Positions 53,398-63,816 of a DNA stretch of 64,000 nucleotides are shown here, piece by piece. Position numbers and translations under genes: made by a program. Under the pieces are notes generated by a model. The model ran no database searches and had not been told where the DNA came from. It worked only from the letters and a program-made list of their open reading frames with translations. Source of the stretch: Brachypterus glaber (Eukaryota > Arthropoda > Insecta > Coleoptera > Kateretidae); NCBI GenBank assembly GCA_958510825.1, contig OY294044.1, positions 69,080,095 to 69,144,094 on the forward strand. Direction: 5' to 3'. How positions within the stretch are numbered: the first letter of the stretch is position 1; every line of letters begins with the position of its first letter.

Positions 53398-53866
53398 AAA
53401 AATATTGAAATTGTCATAGTTAATGACAAACAATATTAACCTAAATAGTTAGCGCAAATGTTTGGTGTATAACAGACTTAATTTCAACAATGTTTTGCAG
53501 TAGCAACGACGTGTCCAGTTTCTAGCAAAATCTCTTGCGGTCTAAAATTGTGGGTATGTCGGTACTCTCCTGCGGAACCACTTAAACTACCCACCTATCC
53601 TAACAAACCTACCTATCTAGTGCTCTAGTTTTTTCCTACGAGCGTGCGGAAATATGTCTCTTTCCGCACGCATATTTGTGTAGAAAGAAGGCCTTTTCCG
53701 CACGCATAAATATTGTTTAATTTCTTAATTGCGTAGTGTTATTTTTGTTATATTTATTCATAATATTATAAAAACGTTCAAATTTCTTAACTCTTAATTG
53801 TTTTTCTTATTGAAAAAATATAAAAATAAGATTTATTTAATAAAATATAAAAGAAGAAATTTTGAT

Positions 53867-54046
53867 GTCCGTAAATAATTATGAAAGAAAATATTAGTGG
53901 CATATCGGACAGAAGGGCGCTCTACCGCGCTAGGCCGGAAACCGTGGGGACTCTGGTTCGAATCCAGACTGAGACCTGACTTTTTTTCTAATTTTCTCTT
54001 CTGTCCGATATGCCACTAATATTTTCTTTCATAATTATTTACGGAC
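53867..54046. mobile_element. tRNA-like repeat turned into a hairpin with perfect 47 bp arms
   Basis: The arm 53867-53913 (GTCCGTAAATAATTATGAAA.., ..GGCATATCGGACAGA) is the exact complement of 54000-54046. Between them lies the tRNA-like part GCTAGGCCGGAAACCG..CTGGTTCGAATCCAG. Its own 5' portion is replaced by GCGCTCTACC, the complement of the GGTAGAGCGC D-arm seen in 54273-54344. So a tail and D-arm in reverse have replaced the normal head. Confidence 0.8.
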
Positions 54047-54272
54047 TTCAAAATTACTTCCTATATATTTATTTACAATGTTAGAGACCGCATCTGTTGA
54101 TGTTCCTATATGTGAACGATACAAGGGTGAAGGGGTAAAAGGGCTCTTAAGATATTGTATATTGAGTTTATTCCCCCTAAAAAAAATAACCACTTTTCCT
54201 TTAATTAACAACAAACAAATTTGAGAAGAATAGAAAAGAAGGCATGTCCAATTAGTTAGTTTTCGAACGGGC

Positions 54273-54402
54273 GTCTCGGTAGGTCAGTTGGTAGAGCGCT
54301 AGGCCGGAAACCGTGGGGACTCTGGTTCGAATCCAGACTGAGACCTGACTTTTTCTAATTTTATCTCCTGTCCGATATGCCACTAATATTTTCTTTCATA
54401 AA
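54273..54402 (+). mobile_element. tRNA-derived SINE, second family
   Basis: 54273-54344 folds as a tRNA-like cloverleaf. Acceptor GTCTCGG/CTGAGAC gives seven pairs with one G-T. The A box is TAGGTCAGTTGGTAGAGCG, and the T arm TCTGG-TTCGAAT-CCAGA is a perfect B box. A T5 run follows at 54350. The anticodon stem does not form a proper 5 bp helix and CCA is absent, so it is a SINE head rather than a working tRNA. The tail TGTCCGATATGCCACTAATA is shared with 53867-54046. Confidence 0.75.
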
Positions 54403-54443
54403 ATATAAAAGTATGTTTTATTTTAACTCAGCTCGTAGGAAAA

Positions 54444-54756
54444 ATATTGTTCCTTACGCATGCGTAAATAGGCTTTTCCGCACTTGTTAAAAAAATAGAT
54501 ATAACGCAGAATGGTACGTTTACGCCGAAAACTTTATAGATTTGGTTTAACCTCTGTTAAATTTTAGCAAGCTAATTTTGGTTAAATCGGTATTATATTT
54601 TAACAGAAGCTAGATTCGATTTGTTCGCTATTTGTAATTAATCAGTTTAAAAAAAAAAACAGATTAGTCTATAAAAAATAATCTGTAAAAAGTCGATATT
54701 GAAATTACTGCGACGTTTTTAAAATTATTTTAAAACATACCTAAACAATATATTAT
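54444..54756. other. no gene
   Basis: AT-rich. AATCTGTAAAAAGTCGATAT (54683 on) recurs in direct orientation at 56441 outside the next element, so the two flanks of 54757-56433 are related. Confidence 0.5.
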
Positions 54757-56433
54757 TAGGGCATTTAAAAAACACGTTTTTTTAAAGTTAAGTTTTAAGT
54801 CCCCCCTCGAGGGAGGCCAAATTTCAGCATAAAAAAATTAAATTTAGGGTCGCCCACTTTGAGAATTGGAAAAAATTAGGTAATCTATACCGGGTGCCAC
54901 AAAATAGTGGTACCTACACCCCTATAACTTTTTTGTTTATTAACTTATCAAAATGAAATTTGGTGGATGTAAATAATTAAATAAACTGCTTTTTTTGACA
55001 TGCTAAAAAATATTCTGCCACTTCCGGTTTCACCGGAAATTACCTCAACTTTTGATTTTTAAATGGAACACCCTGTATATTTTTACATACTTTGGTTTAA
55101 AATTTAATTCTGAGTACAACCATGTATAATTTGTCAATCTTTGACAGAAAACGTAATTTTTTAATTAAATTTTAATATTTATTTTTTTTTAAACATAAAA
55201 CTTAGTAACCTGAGAATTTCTAATAAAAAACAAAAACCGATCGTTGATAGCTATACCTACGTTACATACGTTTTATCGTTAATAAATTAATAATTTCTTA
55301 CTGTATTTAATAATTTTAATAATTTAACGTATTAATTATTTAAAGTACCTAATTACTACTCATATCAACGATCGTTTTTAGTTTGTTATTAGAAATTTTA
55401 AGGCAACTAAGTTTTATGTTAAAAAAATATCATTAAAATATTAATTTTTTTTATGTTATCTTTTTTTTAATGAACTTTGATTGAAATACAATGATATGGG
55501 TATCAATCTTTTAAGAAAAAAATATGTGATTTAATGGTACTACGGTACACATTCCCATTTAAAAAAAATTGAGTTTTATTGAAAAAAATGATTTGTCTAG
55601 TTTAAAAGAGTTCCAAATTGGTTAATAATTGAATAAAACGTTGTTTCATATTTTTCCTAAGAAAACCACTAAGCCAAGAATAATTTTTCATATTTCAAAG
55701 CTAGCTAGATATAAAATTAAAATTTAATTAAAAAATTACATGTTTTGTTCAAAATTGACAAATTATACATGGTTGTACTCATAATTCAATTTTAAATCAA
55801 AATGTGTAAAAATATACAGGGTGACCTATTTAAAAATCAAAAGTTGAGGTAATTTACGGTGAAACCGGAAGTGGCAAAATATTTTTTACAATGTCAAAAA
55901 ATGCAGTTTATTCAATTATTTACATCCTCCAAATTTCATTTTGAAAAGTTAATAAACAAAAAAGTTATAGGGGTGTACCACTATTTTGTGGCACCCGGTA
56001 TTTTTATTTATTTATTTAAATATATCGGGTGTACCAGCACATGCAAAATGGCCAAATACAAATATATACCAAATTTCAACTTAAAAAAAAACAAGTTTGG
56101 CATCCACCCACTTAATTTAAAAATTAAAAAATAATTTTTTTCCAGTTTTCAGAAAAAGTGGGGAGGGCTTATTTTATTTTATTTAAAATTTAACACAGAG
56201 TCTTCTTTTTGATTAAAAAACAAAATTATAAAAAAAAATATTTTTGTATTTTGCACCATATTATATACCAGAAAAAATCTTCTCTTATAAAAAATATATT
56301 AAATTTTTTTCCAATCTTTAAATTAGGCAGATCCGTACTTCATTTTTTTGAAGTTAAATGCGGCACAGGACTTTTTTATGGTATTTTTTATGGACTTAAA
56401 ACTTTCAAAAAACGTGTTTTTTAAATATTCTAA
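54757..56433. mobile_element. foldback element (outer) with another palindrome inside
   Basis: ATTTAAAAAACACGTTTTTT at the left mirrors AAAAAACGTGTTTTTTAAAT at the right, and AAGTTTTAAGTCC pairs with GGACTTAAAACTT. The left arm is interrupted early by the palindrome 54889-55999; the right side is longer. Flanks share CTAAACAAT-type sequence. Confidence 0.65.
54889..55999. mobile_element. palindromic element, ACCGGGTGCCACAAAATAGT ends, 1.1 kb
   Basis: Perfect terminal ACCGGGTGCCACAAAATAGTGGTA, given here as ACCGGGTGCCAC plus AAAATAGTGGTA, is mirrored on the right. Arms of over 250 bases continue through CCCCTATAACTTTTTTGTTT, GCCACTTCCGGTTTCACCG, ACCTCAACTTTTGATTTTTA and ACAACCATGTATAATTTGTC. 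The frame at 55859-56134 (91 codons) runs out of the right arm and is not a gene. Confidence 0.85.
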
Positions 56434-56874
56434 TATGAATTAATCTGTAAAAAGTCAATATTGATTTTTTTGGACATTTTTAAAATTACCGATTCATTTG
56501 TAAAACATATCTAAACAATCTGAATACATAATTGACTATAACCAGAAGTGGATATATAAATAGAAGTATTCATTTATATTCGATGAAAGTTTTATTCCAT
56601 ATTTCGTGCAAAAATCTTCATGACTGATCTGAAATATACAATTGTCGTCGATTTCTTTTATCTAATTCTACAGGCGTATCGATTGAAACTGAATACTAAT
56701 TTGATTGATTTGCACCTAGTGCACATACCTTTAGCTGTACATATAGGACAGAGTGAAATAATTATATGATTTTTAGTTTAAAGTCTGTAACATTGTATTA
56801 TGGTATCAATATATCAAAACACGAAAAAATACTAGCCTTAACCTTACAGGTTAATTGAGAAATAAGTTACCCAA
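56434..56874. other. no gene recognised
   Basis: AT-rich flank; includes the direct-repeat partner of 54683-54753. Confidence 0.4.
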
Positions 56875-57368
56875 CACTCTGGGCCTGAACAAATTTTTAG
56901 TTAAGTGAAAATAAAAGCGCTTAAAGTTTATTTATGTAGCAGAAATGCATTATCGCGTTTAGTTTAAAAGATAATGGCTATAATGTAAACCAAACTAGAA
57001 TGTTCAGGTATGTTAAACTTTTTATGTTTTTTCAAATTTGGTCAAAAACAGAAAGTATTTTTTTCAAAGCCAATAATAATGACTCGTTAGGTTTTAAACT
57101 AAATGCGACAGAGCAGAGCAGAACGTTTTTAAATTCTACGGGCAACATTCTACTAGATTCTAGTTTCGTTCTACCACTATCCTATTAAACTAAAGGCTAA
57201 ATTAATAAACTAACCATTCGCAAAACTTTTACCAACAACTTTTGACGTACATGCTTTTCGATTTTACTTTTGATGGTTTTATGATGTGTGGACCTTAATA
57301 TAATGATAACCAGTGATATTGTGGGTTACCATGCTCACTTAACTTAAAATTTATTCAGGCCTAGTGTG
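56875..57368. mobile_element. foldback element, CACWCTGGGCC family, copy 2
   Basis: CACTCTGGGCCTGAA at the left, TTCAGGCCTAGTGTGA at the right. AGTTAAGTGA and complement continue the arms. The interior shares TAATGTAAACCAAACTAGAAT and ACTTTTGACGTACAT-like blocks with copy 1 at 40656-41297. The left arm is shorter than in copy 1. Confidence 0.7.
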
Positions 57369-58009
57369 ACAATTCTAAATCATGATTCTAAAGTAAAAAA
57401 ATTAAAAAAGTTTCTATAAAGGAGACCAACGTTTATGGGAACTTTTATCCATATTTTTAATGTGGAATTACCCCTTAAAAACTTGGTACTGAATCATCTT
57501 ACAGTAGCAAAATACTGCTTTTCCCTATAGGTATGCCTATACAAAAAAATATTGTTCTATGTTAAGCGAAAAAAAAAACTGTTAGTGTAGAAATAAAAGT
57601 GTCGTGTTTACAGACAGATAGACAGGACAGGCATATGCAAATGAGTATTGTAAATTTTCTAGAATAACTTGTTTATAGTTTTGTCAGTGAATTTTGTCTT
57701 AAAATACAATTTTCATGTTCTTGTTTAATTTAATATCATATAAAGTAATTTCTGCATAAAAACCATATAATCTGCTAATTAAAAATTGCGTAGATTATCT
57801 CGTCTGGAATTTATTAGGCTAGTTTATAATTTTTATGGCCGACTGTCTACCGATGCGAACAAATAAGATAATAATACGATTATTTCATAGGGGACGATCC
57901 CAATAATTTTTGTTACTGCAACTACTTTTTTATGGAATTTTTTAAGAGTTTTTATTTGCGCACATTATTGCTACTGCATGTACGCCCACACTGAAAGAAC
58001 TTACATTGA
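57369..58009. other. no gene recognised
   Basis: AT-rich filler without symmetry that I can see. Confidence 0.35.
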
Positions 58010-58400
58010 AAAGGTGTAAAAAAATACACTCTATAAATGTGTAAATTTTACACCTTTATATAAATGTACATCAACATTGATGTGATACTACACAGGTGAG
58101 GTGATTTTGACCCAGAGTGTGTATTTTTACATCCATACCTTCTGCAACAATACACTCGGAGCTCAAGAAAGTATATTTTTATAAACATACCTTTAGCAAC
58201 AATACACCCGAAGTGTTAAAATCACACTTCTGATGTACAAGCCAGCCAATCGCGGGCGTTAAGCTAGTCACGTGACTCGAGAAGCCAGAATTCCTGCTTC
58301 ATCGAGTCTGGTGGCTGTCGACCATTATAATTGTTTACGTTTGTAAGAATGTACATATAATTTTGTGTGTGCTAGATTTTTCAAAGAAATAATTGGTAAG
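58010..58400 (+). promoter_or_regulatory. possible promoter and untranslated first exon
   Basis: 58010-58055 has AAGGTGTAAA and TTTACACCTT inverted, then repeated CAACAATACACYCG units. 58235-58330 is GC-richer, with GCCAATCG (CCAAT-box like) and CACGTGAC (E-box like). A donor-like GGTAAGTG follows at about 58394, and an acceptor-like TTTACTTATTTAG ends at 58483. No coding sequence follows, because a MITE begins at 58565. It may be a promoter carried by a transposon. Confidence 0.25.
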
Positions 58401-58564
58401 TGTTGATTAAAAGTAAATATTTAAGAAGTGTGATTAATACAATATCCTTAAAATATACATTTTATAATATTTTACTTATTTAGGCGGTAACACTGGCCTG
58501 CAAATTTTGAGTTGTTAAGACTTGTGCATGAGGTGGCCGGTTGCAGTGGACCTCCAGCTCCTTA

Positions 58565-58721
58565 GATTAATGGCCCACGGTGTGATTGTTTTGTGAAATA
58601 GCGAAAATATTTTAATTTTGGTCTTAAATGAAAGCTTATGATGTAAAGAACCAATTAATACTAGTTTCCCAATGGTCATTTTTTAGCTATTTCACAAAAA
58701 ACCACACCATGGGCCATTAAT
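58565..58721. mobile_element. MITE, ATTAATGGCCCA ends
   Basis: ATTAATGGCCCACGGTGTG and CACACCATGGGCCATTAAT are inverted, and TTTTGTGAAATAGC pairs with GCTATTTCACAAAA. 157 bp, non-coding. Confidence 0.85.
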
Positions 58722-59633
58722 AAATTAAGTTATGTTTCCGGAGTAAGGTAATACGAACACCAAATCTGTAAACTGCAGTTCAGTTTTGAAGGTTGCGCTA
58801 CTGATCTAGTGTTCTTATTGGGTCAACCTAATTAACACCTGAGGAAGATGGACACAACATAAAAAAGTCATCAAGTTGGGGAGGTGGGGTAGACCGAAAT
58901 ATCCCTGCGCAGCATTACCATGAGGGAGGGGGTTTAAAATTAAAATAAGCATTATATGATTTATGGACAGCCGCTAACCATATTTTTGAAAGTATGTCAT
59001 AACTGTAAAAAAATATTTTTCTGACCTTTTGTTTAGTTAATGAACTTTCATAATTTTATATCTTGGTGAAATTAAGGGATACTGGATAACAAATAGGTAA
59101 TATTGATTGGAAAAGAGTATGAAAGCAGACGTGGAGAGTGAGACAACATTACACCCATCATAGTTCATATTACCCCACCCGTCCCTATATTTCTACAAAT
59201 AGTGTTTTCCGTTTTGGTCGGGGAGGTGGCTAAAGAGTTTTTTGTTCGATTCAGAGTGACTGCCAACTCTTCTTGATTTTTGTTTTGGGACACCATGTAT
59301 AAATTACCAAATGACCATTTTATCTAAAACGACTTATACATTTATGATATATGGAATAATATTTTAACCCACATTGTAAAATAACAGTAGGTTGTCGATT
59401 ATTTTACATATTTTTTAAATGAATTTAATTATTGATTACAAATTTTGGACTTTGTTATAATACATGAACAATTAACAATAGCTTAATTTTAAGTGTTTTA
59501 GGTTTAAAAGATATTTAAGAAAAGGTTAAAAAAAATCATTTCACAATGTGGTTTAAGAGATTATTGCGTAACACAATCCATATAATCTGATTTGTTCGAT
59601 TTAGAGTTTCTGCCAACTTCAATGTATCGATGT
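58722..59633. other. no gene recognised
   Basis: GGTGGGGTAGACC (58881-58893) and TATTACCCCACCC (59168-59180) could be an inverted pair, but the match is short. The rest is AT-rich. Confidence 0.35.
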
Positions 59634-60045
59634 ATTTTAGGAAAACATAGTTTATAACATTTTTTAAGCAATTTAAAAAAATATTTTATATAAGTATAAT
59701 AATAATTAATTATAACCAAAAAACGCTAAAAATAGGAGTTTTACCCCATTCTTACTCCCTTACCCCCAATCGTTTACCCCCCAAAATCTAATTAGCTCTT
59801 GGAAATATAATAAGAAACAATATTCAAAAAAACGCTTGTCAAAATCTTTTTTAGAAATGGAGTTAGCGAGTTTCCACCCAGACAGACAGACAGACAGACA
59901 GACAGACGGACGGAAAGTTTTTTTTTACTGATTTCGAAAGGTCTAAAACGTCGAGAAATATGAAAAAAAAAAACATGGTCATAGATTTTGAGTTTTCGGT
60001 GAAGATTTCAATAAATCGGCACTCTTAGTAGTAAGTGTCGATGTA
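59634..60045. repeat. dispersed repeat with (CAGA)n, copy 2
   Basis: Direct relative of 29335-29760, with the same order of blocks and a (CAGA)n-CGGACGG run at 59880-59910. Small deletions relative to copy 1. Confidence 0.75.
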
Positions 60046-61153
60046 ATTATAAAGTATTTATATTTGAATCATGATTATTTTTACAAAATATAAATAACTG
60101 CATAAGGGGCAGATTCATACGGTGTCGAAGGGGTAAATTCGTACAGGCCTGTATTTGTACATGTGCCTCCTTCAGACTCAGCAAAACTTTATCGACGGGC
60201 CATTACTGGACCATCACACGGATCGAACGCCTAGTGCTGGCCCGTCGGTAATGTGTTGCTGGAGATATAAATTTGATATGTTATTTTTTTTATAATCATG
60301 GTAAAGAAAGTAGCTTTAAAAGGGAAGGAGACGAGGAAACTTCCGACCAGCAATCAACCATTCGAATTTACATTTAAAATTGTAATGTTGTTTTTTGTTA
60401 ATTCTACCTTTATTTTCCATGATAATAACGGGGATAATAATAAACGTACTAGCAAAACAGATTTTTTTTTACTGTATCCCACAGAGGGCCACATTCATAC
60501 AGTTTGCATAAGGTTTAAAAAAACAATTTTTTTCGTTTGCATTTTTATTTAAATTTTCTTTAAAAAATAAAAAGAATATATTGTTTTTTTACGTTTCTCG
60601 ACGTTTTATATCCAAAAGAATTGACTTCCGTCAGAAAAATGTTTGTCTATCGGTCTGTCGGTGTCCGGGAAATTTGTGACACGATAACTTAAGAACGCTT
60701 CGAGCTAAAGACTTCAAATTTGGATCGCATGTTAATTACCAAAGTTCCTGGCTGAGATTGTTTTTGGTTAAAATCGGGGTGGGAAAGGAAAATGGGGTAA
60801 AACCAATTTTTTCAAAAAAAAAAATATATATTTTTCTTTTTCCAAAAAAGAAACTTAAAAAAATATATTTTTGAAAAAAGTGTTATTTTGTTGGCAGCAG
60901 TTTTTTTTATATCCTTATTTTTTTTAGGTTCTGAGATCGGACCTTTTCAATGTATCCTGTCTAACGCGTTGCAACGTGAGACATAGGAAAGAAAAAATTA
61001 TTTACTAGGCTGTTTACTTTTCCCATGCCATTATTAAATCATATTAGTTCCACTAGTTTGCAATTGTTAGTTATATATTAACGTTTCCAACATTATAAAT
61101 AATTTTTTTCCTCGAAAGAACAAAATTTGTTGCAAATTGAAAATACAAGATAT
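60046..61153. other. no gene; dispersed repeat at 60595-60780
   Basis: 60595-60740 belongs to the AAGAACGCTTTGA family (TTTCTCGACGTTTTATA, GATAACTTAAGAACGCTTCG, TCAAATTTGGATC). The 84-codon frame at 60298-60552 has no domain. Low-complexity A/T around 60810-60900. Confidence 0.5.
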
Positions 61154-62168
61154 ACAGGGTGATCAGTAGACCCCGGATATTTGGTATTGATTGCGAGGGG
61201 CGCGCGAATTTTACTTTTTTTAAAATAAGTTTTTAAAGATTAATGACACACTTTCTTAACCATACCGTGATGGTTATTATTTATGGCAGCGTAACTTGAC
61301 GACTATGTTAAAGAAGTATATCCCAATAATATGACACAGGGGAATAACTATACTTTAAGGGTATAATGGCGGTTATAACTTTAATAAACATAATTAATTA
61401 TTATTATTGTTGAAAATAAAAATATATAACCAAGTTTTCGGCTATTAAGCTTTTTCTTCTTTCACCAAAAGTATATTTATAATCTGAAAACTAATATTCT
61501 ATGTCTACCGAAGTTAGTGGAGCATATTAACGTATAAATTAGTATTTAGATACAGTTTAGAAAAGTCAACTTCTTTGCCATTAAGAAGGTTTACTAACAC
61601 ATTGTGGAAAATTCGGACAACATAACTTACGCAACCTTTAAACCAGAAGCATTTGTGGTTTGGTTTTATCTATATTAAATATATTTTTGTATTGTACTAA
61701 AATTTTGGATTTTATATCCTCGAAAGCCTATGGTAAACAGTTTTTTCTCTTTGTGGGCTTGGTTGGCAGTTTTAAATCTTCCAATTTTTTATAAACTCTG
61801 ATGAGTTTCAATTTTTGACCACGGAATGTTACAACTGGCTTTACTAAATTAAAATAAAGCTTTTTTGTATATCATTATTATGGGATTTTGATGATCGGTT
61901 CTTTCTAAGACCAACCTTTATCTTTTTCGCACATTGTACTTCACGATTAAATTGCAGCTCGAGAATATTTTGAATTCAAGATTCTACGGTAGTGCATTGA
62001 GGACGCGCACAAGCTATTATAAAGATTTTAAAACAACTTTTTCAAATTTTAGAAATTTGTGTCATTATACTCAGTAAGTGTCAACCATGTCAGAATGTTC
62101 ATAAAAAATTAAACTTTCGCGCTCCCCTCGTAATCAATACCAAATATCCGGGTACTAGTGATCAGTAA
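61154..62168. mobile_element. inverted-repeat element of about 1 kb
   Basis: CGGATATTTGGTATTGATTG with CGAGGGGCGCGCGAA on the left (61177 on) mirrors TTTCGCGCTCCCCTCGTAAT and CAATACCAAATATCCGGG on the right. Outermost bases are GTGATCAGTAG against CTAGTGATCAGTAAC. The interior has no long frame, so it is non-autonomous. Confidence 0.8.
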
Positions 62169-62442
62169 CTGGCATGCCAAAATATAAGAAGTGATTCTAC
62201 ATCAAAAAAAAAAACGAAAAAAAAAATATATATATAAAGAGTGACCCGGAAATAAGCGTACCTTCGTACGGCCCTTCGGAGACAGACACTGACATCGAAT
62301 TGGGAACAAAAAAGCACGAATAAAGTTTTAGTGCTGTCGGGCGATTCGTCATTAAAACTAAGCAAAAAAGTATTCTTTACCGAAAAAATATTAAAGGAGT
62401 AATAGCACTTTTTTTAAACGGTTGCTCCTACAGTATTACACT
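62169..62442. other. nothing recognised
   Basis: A short AT run (62221-62238) and a somewhat GC-richer 62240-62350 without a convincing frame. Confidence 0.35.
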
Positions 62443-62666
62443 TTAACACGTTGGCTACCACGAAAAATTCCCATTTTCAGCCCTATTGAAACCTATGAAA
62501 AAATGTTTGAAAAATTAAAAATTTTTAGAATTTTATAATTTTTAAAATGATGTTTGTTTGATAGTTACGATCTGATGTTAACCTATGCTACTGAGAGTCA
62601 CCGGTAATACACGTCTAATATATGGAAAAAATATTCAGTGACTCTCATAGTAGCCAACGTGCTAAA
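62443..62666. mobile_element. MITE, TTAACACGTTGGCTAC ends
   Basis: TTTAACACGTTGGCTACCA on the left mirrors TAGTAGCCAACGTGCTAAA on the right. A second pair, AGTCACCGG / CAGTGACTCTCATAGTAG, lies in the right part. TTAA at the left tip hints at piggyBac affinity, but the right tip lacks it. Confidence 0.65.
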
Positions 62667-62731
62667 CCATTTTTTATGTATTTTTACTCAAGGAATATAT
62701 TTTACAAAGAATCCAAAAAAATACACAAAAT

Positions 62732-62895
62732 AACGTTGGGGGCCGGTGAACTTACCGGCCACACGAATTCTTATTTTTTTTTAACCAATAAAAAGTACTT
62801 ACCTTAAATATATTTACCGGTGAACTTACCGGACACAAAAAATAGGACTATAGTCCTATTTTTTGTGTCCGGTAAGTTCACCGAAACCTAACGTT
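62732..62895. mobile_element. MITE containing a perfect 66 bp palindrome
   Basis: TAACGTTGGGGGCCGGTGAA (62732 on) mirrors CCGAAACCTAACGTT at the right. GGTGAACTTACCGG occurs three times (near 62753, 62819 and, inverted, at 62870). 62818-62883 is a perfect palindrome with 33-base arms and no spacer, centred on GACTATAGTC. Confidence 0.85.
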
Positions 62896-63084
62896 GGATT
62901 TAATTATTAGTATAAATACCTCAAAAACTCGATAATCACTGAAAAACTTAATTACACATTGTGTACTTTATTCCTTGTTAAATCCGTAAAAATTAACAAT
63001 ATAAAATATTCTAATATTACAGTCAAGCGCAGTAAACAAAACACAATACACTTAGCGCTGGGCCCCAAAGTAGAACTTAATGTG

Positions 63085-63363
63085 CAAAGTTATTATTTTG
63101 ACATAAGATTTGGCTATCGCAATGTTGCCAAATTGACATATGTCAAAATTCGTAATTAAAATAATTCATTAAAGTATGTTCCGGGATATAAAAAGGGCAT
63201 ATGGGAAAATAAAATCTTATCTTTGCAGGCGATTAAGCCCAAAATACGATACCCTCCTTTAAAACCTTTTAATTTTGACATCTTTGTTTTATTTTATCAC
63301 ACAGCCAAAAAATAATTTATTTTGACATAAGATTTGGCTATCGCAATGTTGCCAAATTGACAT
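63085..63363. repeat. direct repeat pair of about 50 bp
   Basis: TTTTGACATAAGATTTGGCT and the following ATCGCAATGTTGCCAAATTG, ACATAT occur at 63096-63141 and 63319-63364, essentially identical, about 223 bp apart. The 66-codon frame at 62959-63159 ends in the first copy. Confidence 0.85.
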
Positions 63364-63368
63364 ATCGT

Positions 63369-63816
63369 CCACTAAAGGCTCTAGTTGTCTAACTCCAAAT
63401 TTTTCAAAAATGAGATTTTTATCAAATTTGCTTCATTATCTGATTACCAACATACTTCAAAATAAAAAAGTTGCATTAAACCAATATCAGCCTCAAAAAA
63501 TGCAAAAATGTAAATATTTTAAGTCGCTAAGTGTCTAACTCCATCATATGATTGTGAGAAAACAATTAAATGAGAACTGTCACTAATGTCAAACTATTTC
63601 TCGACAACAGGGGATCCCGTTTCAAATATTTGTTAATTTACTGTTTGATGATAATTATAATTATTGCCATTAATAATGTATATATATATATATTATGCCT
63701 ACCTAGTAGTAATATTATATATTAAATATAAAAATATAATTTTTTTGTAATAATATTACGCGATATAATACGATAGGTATCCTCCTTTATCTTCCCTTGG
63801 AGTTAGACCATTAGTG
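63369..63816. mobile_element. probable MITE with GTCTAACTCCAA ends
   Basis: CCACTAAAGG..GTCTAACTCCAA (63369-63398) mirrors CTTGGAGTTAGACCATTAGTG (63796-63816). TAAGTGTCTAACTCC occurs again inside at 63528. A (TA)n run lies at 63679-63694. Confidence 0.6.

Larger units (their letters stand above)
50526..53627. mobile_element. hAT-like element, copy 2, split by a Mutator-like foldback
   Basis: Begins TAGAGCACTGCATAGGCAGG and ends CTATCTAGTGCTCTA, like 34638-35612. AGCCTAGCTAATAATAAGGTA and GTTAGCGCAAATGTTTGGTG are among the shared inner blocks. Its body reads straight across the insertion 51124-53397 once that is removed. No convincing target duplication is visible. 50750-50890 is a GC-richer internal part absent from copy 1. 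Confidence 0.7.
53634..54443. mobile_element. inverted-repeat element enclosing two tRNA-like repeats
   Basis: TTTTTTCCTACGAGC (53632 on) mirrors GCTCGTAGGAAAAAT (about 54431-54445). TTTCCGCACGCAT-type blocks occur on the left three times and on the right once. The tRNA-like repeats at 53867-54046 and 54273-54402 lie inside. Confidence 0.5.

Noticed and set aside
53089..53433. 114-codon gene, apparently duplicated at 51109-51533
   Set aside because: The two frames are the two arms of one foldback element, so similarity does not reflect coding conservation.
54273..54344. functional tRNA gene
   Set aside because: Acceptor and T stems form, and a T-run follows, but the anticodon stem is not a proper helix and the tail is shared with a rearranged neighbour copy. 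Called a tRNA-derived SINE.
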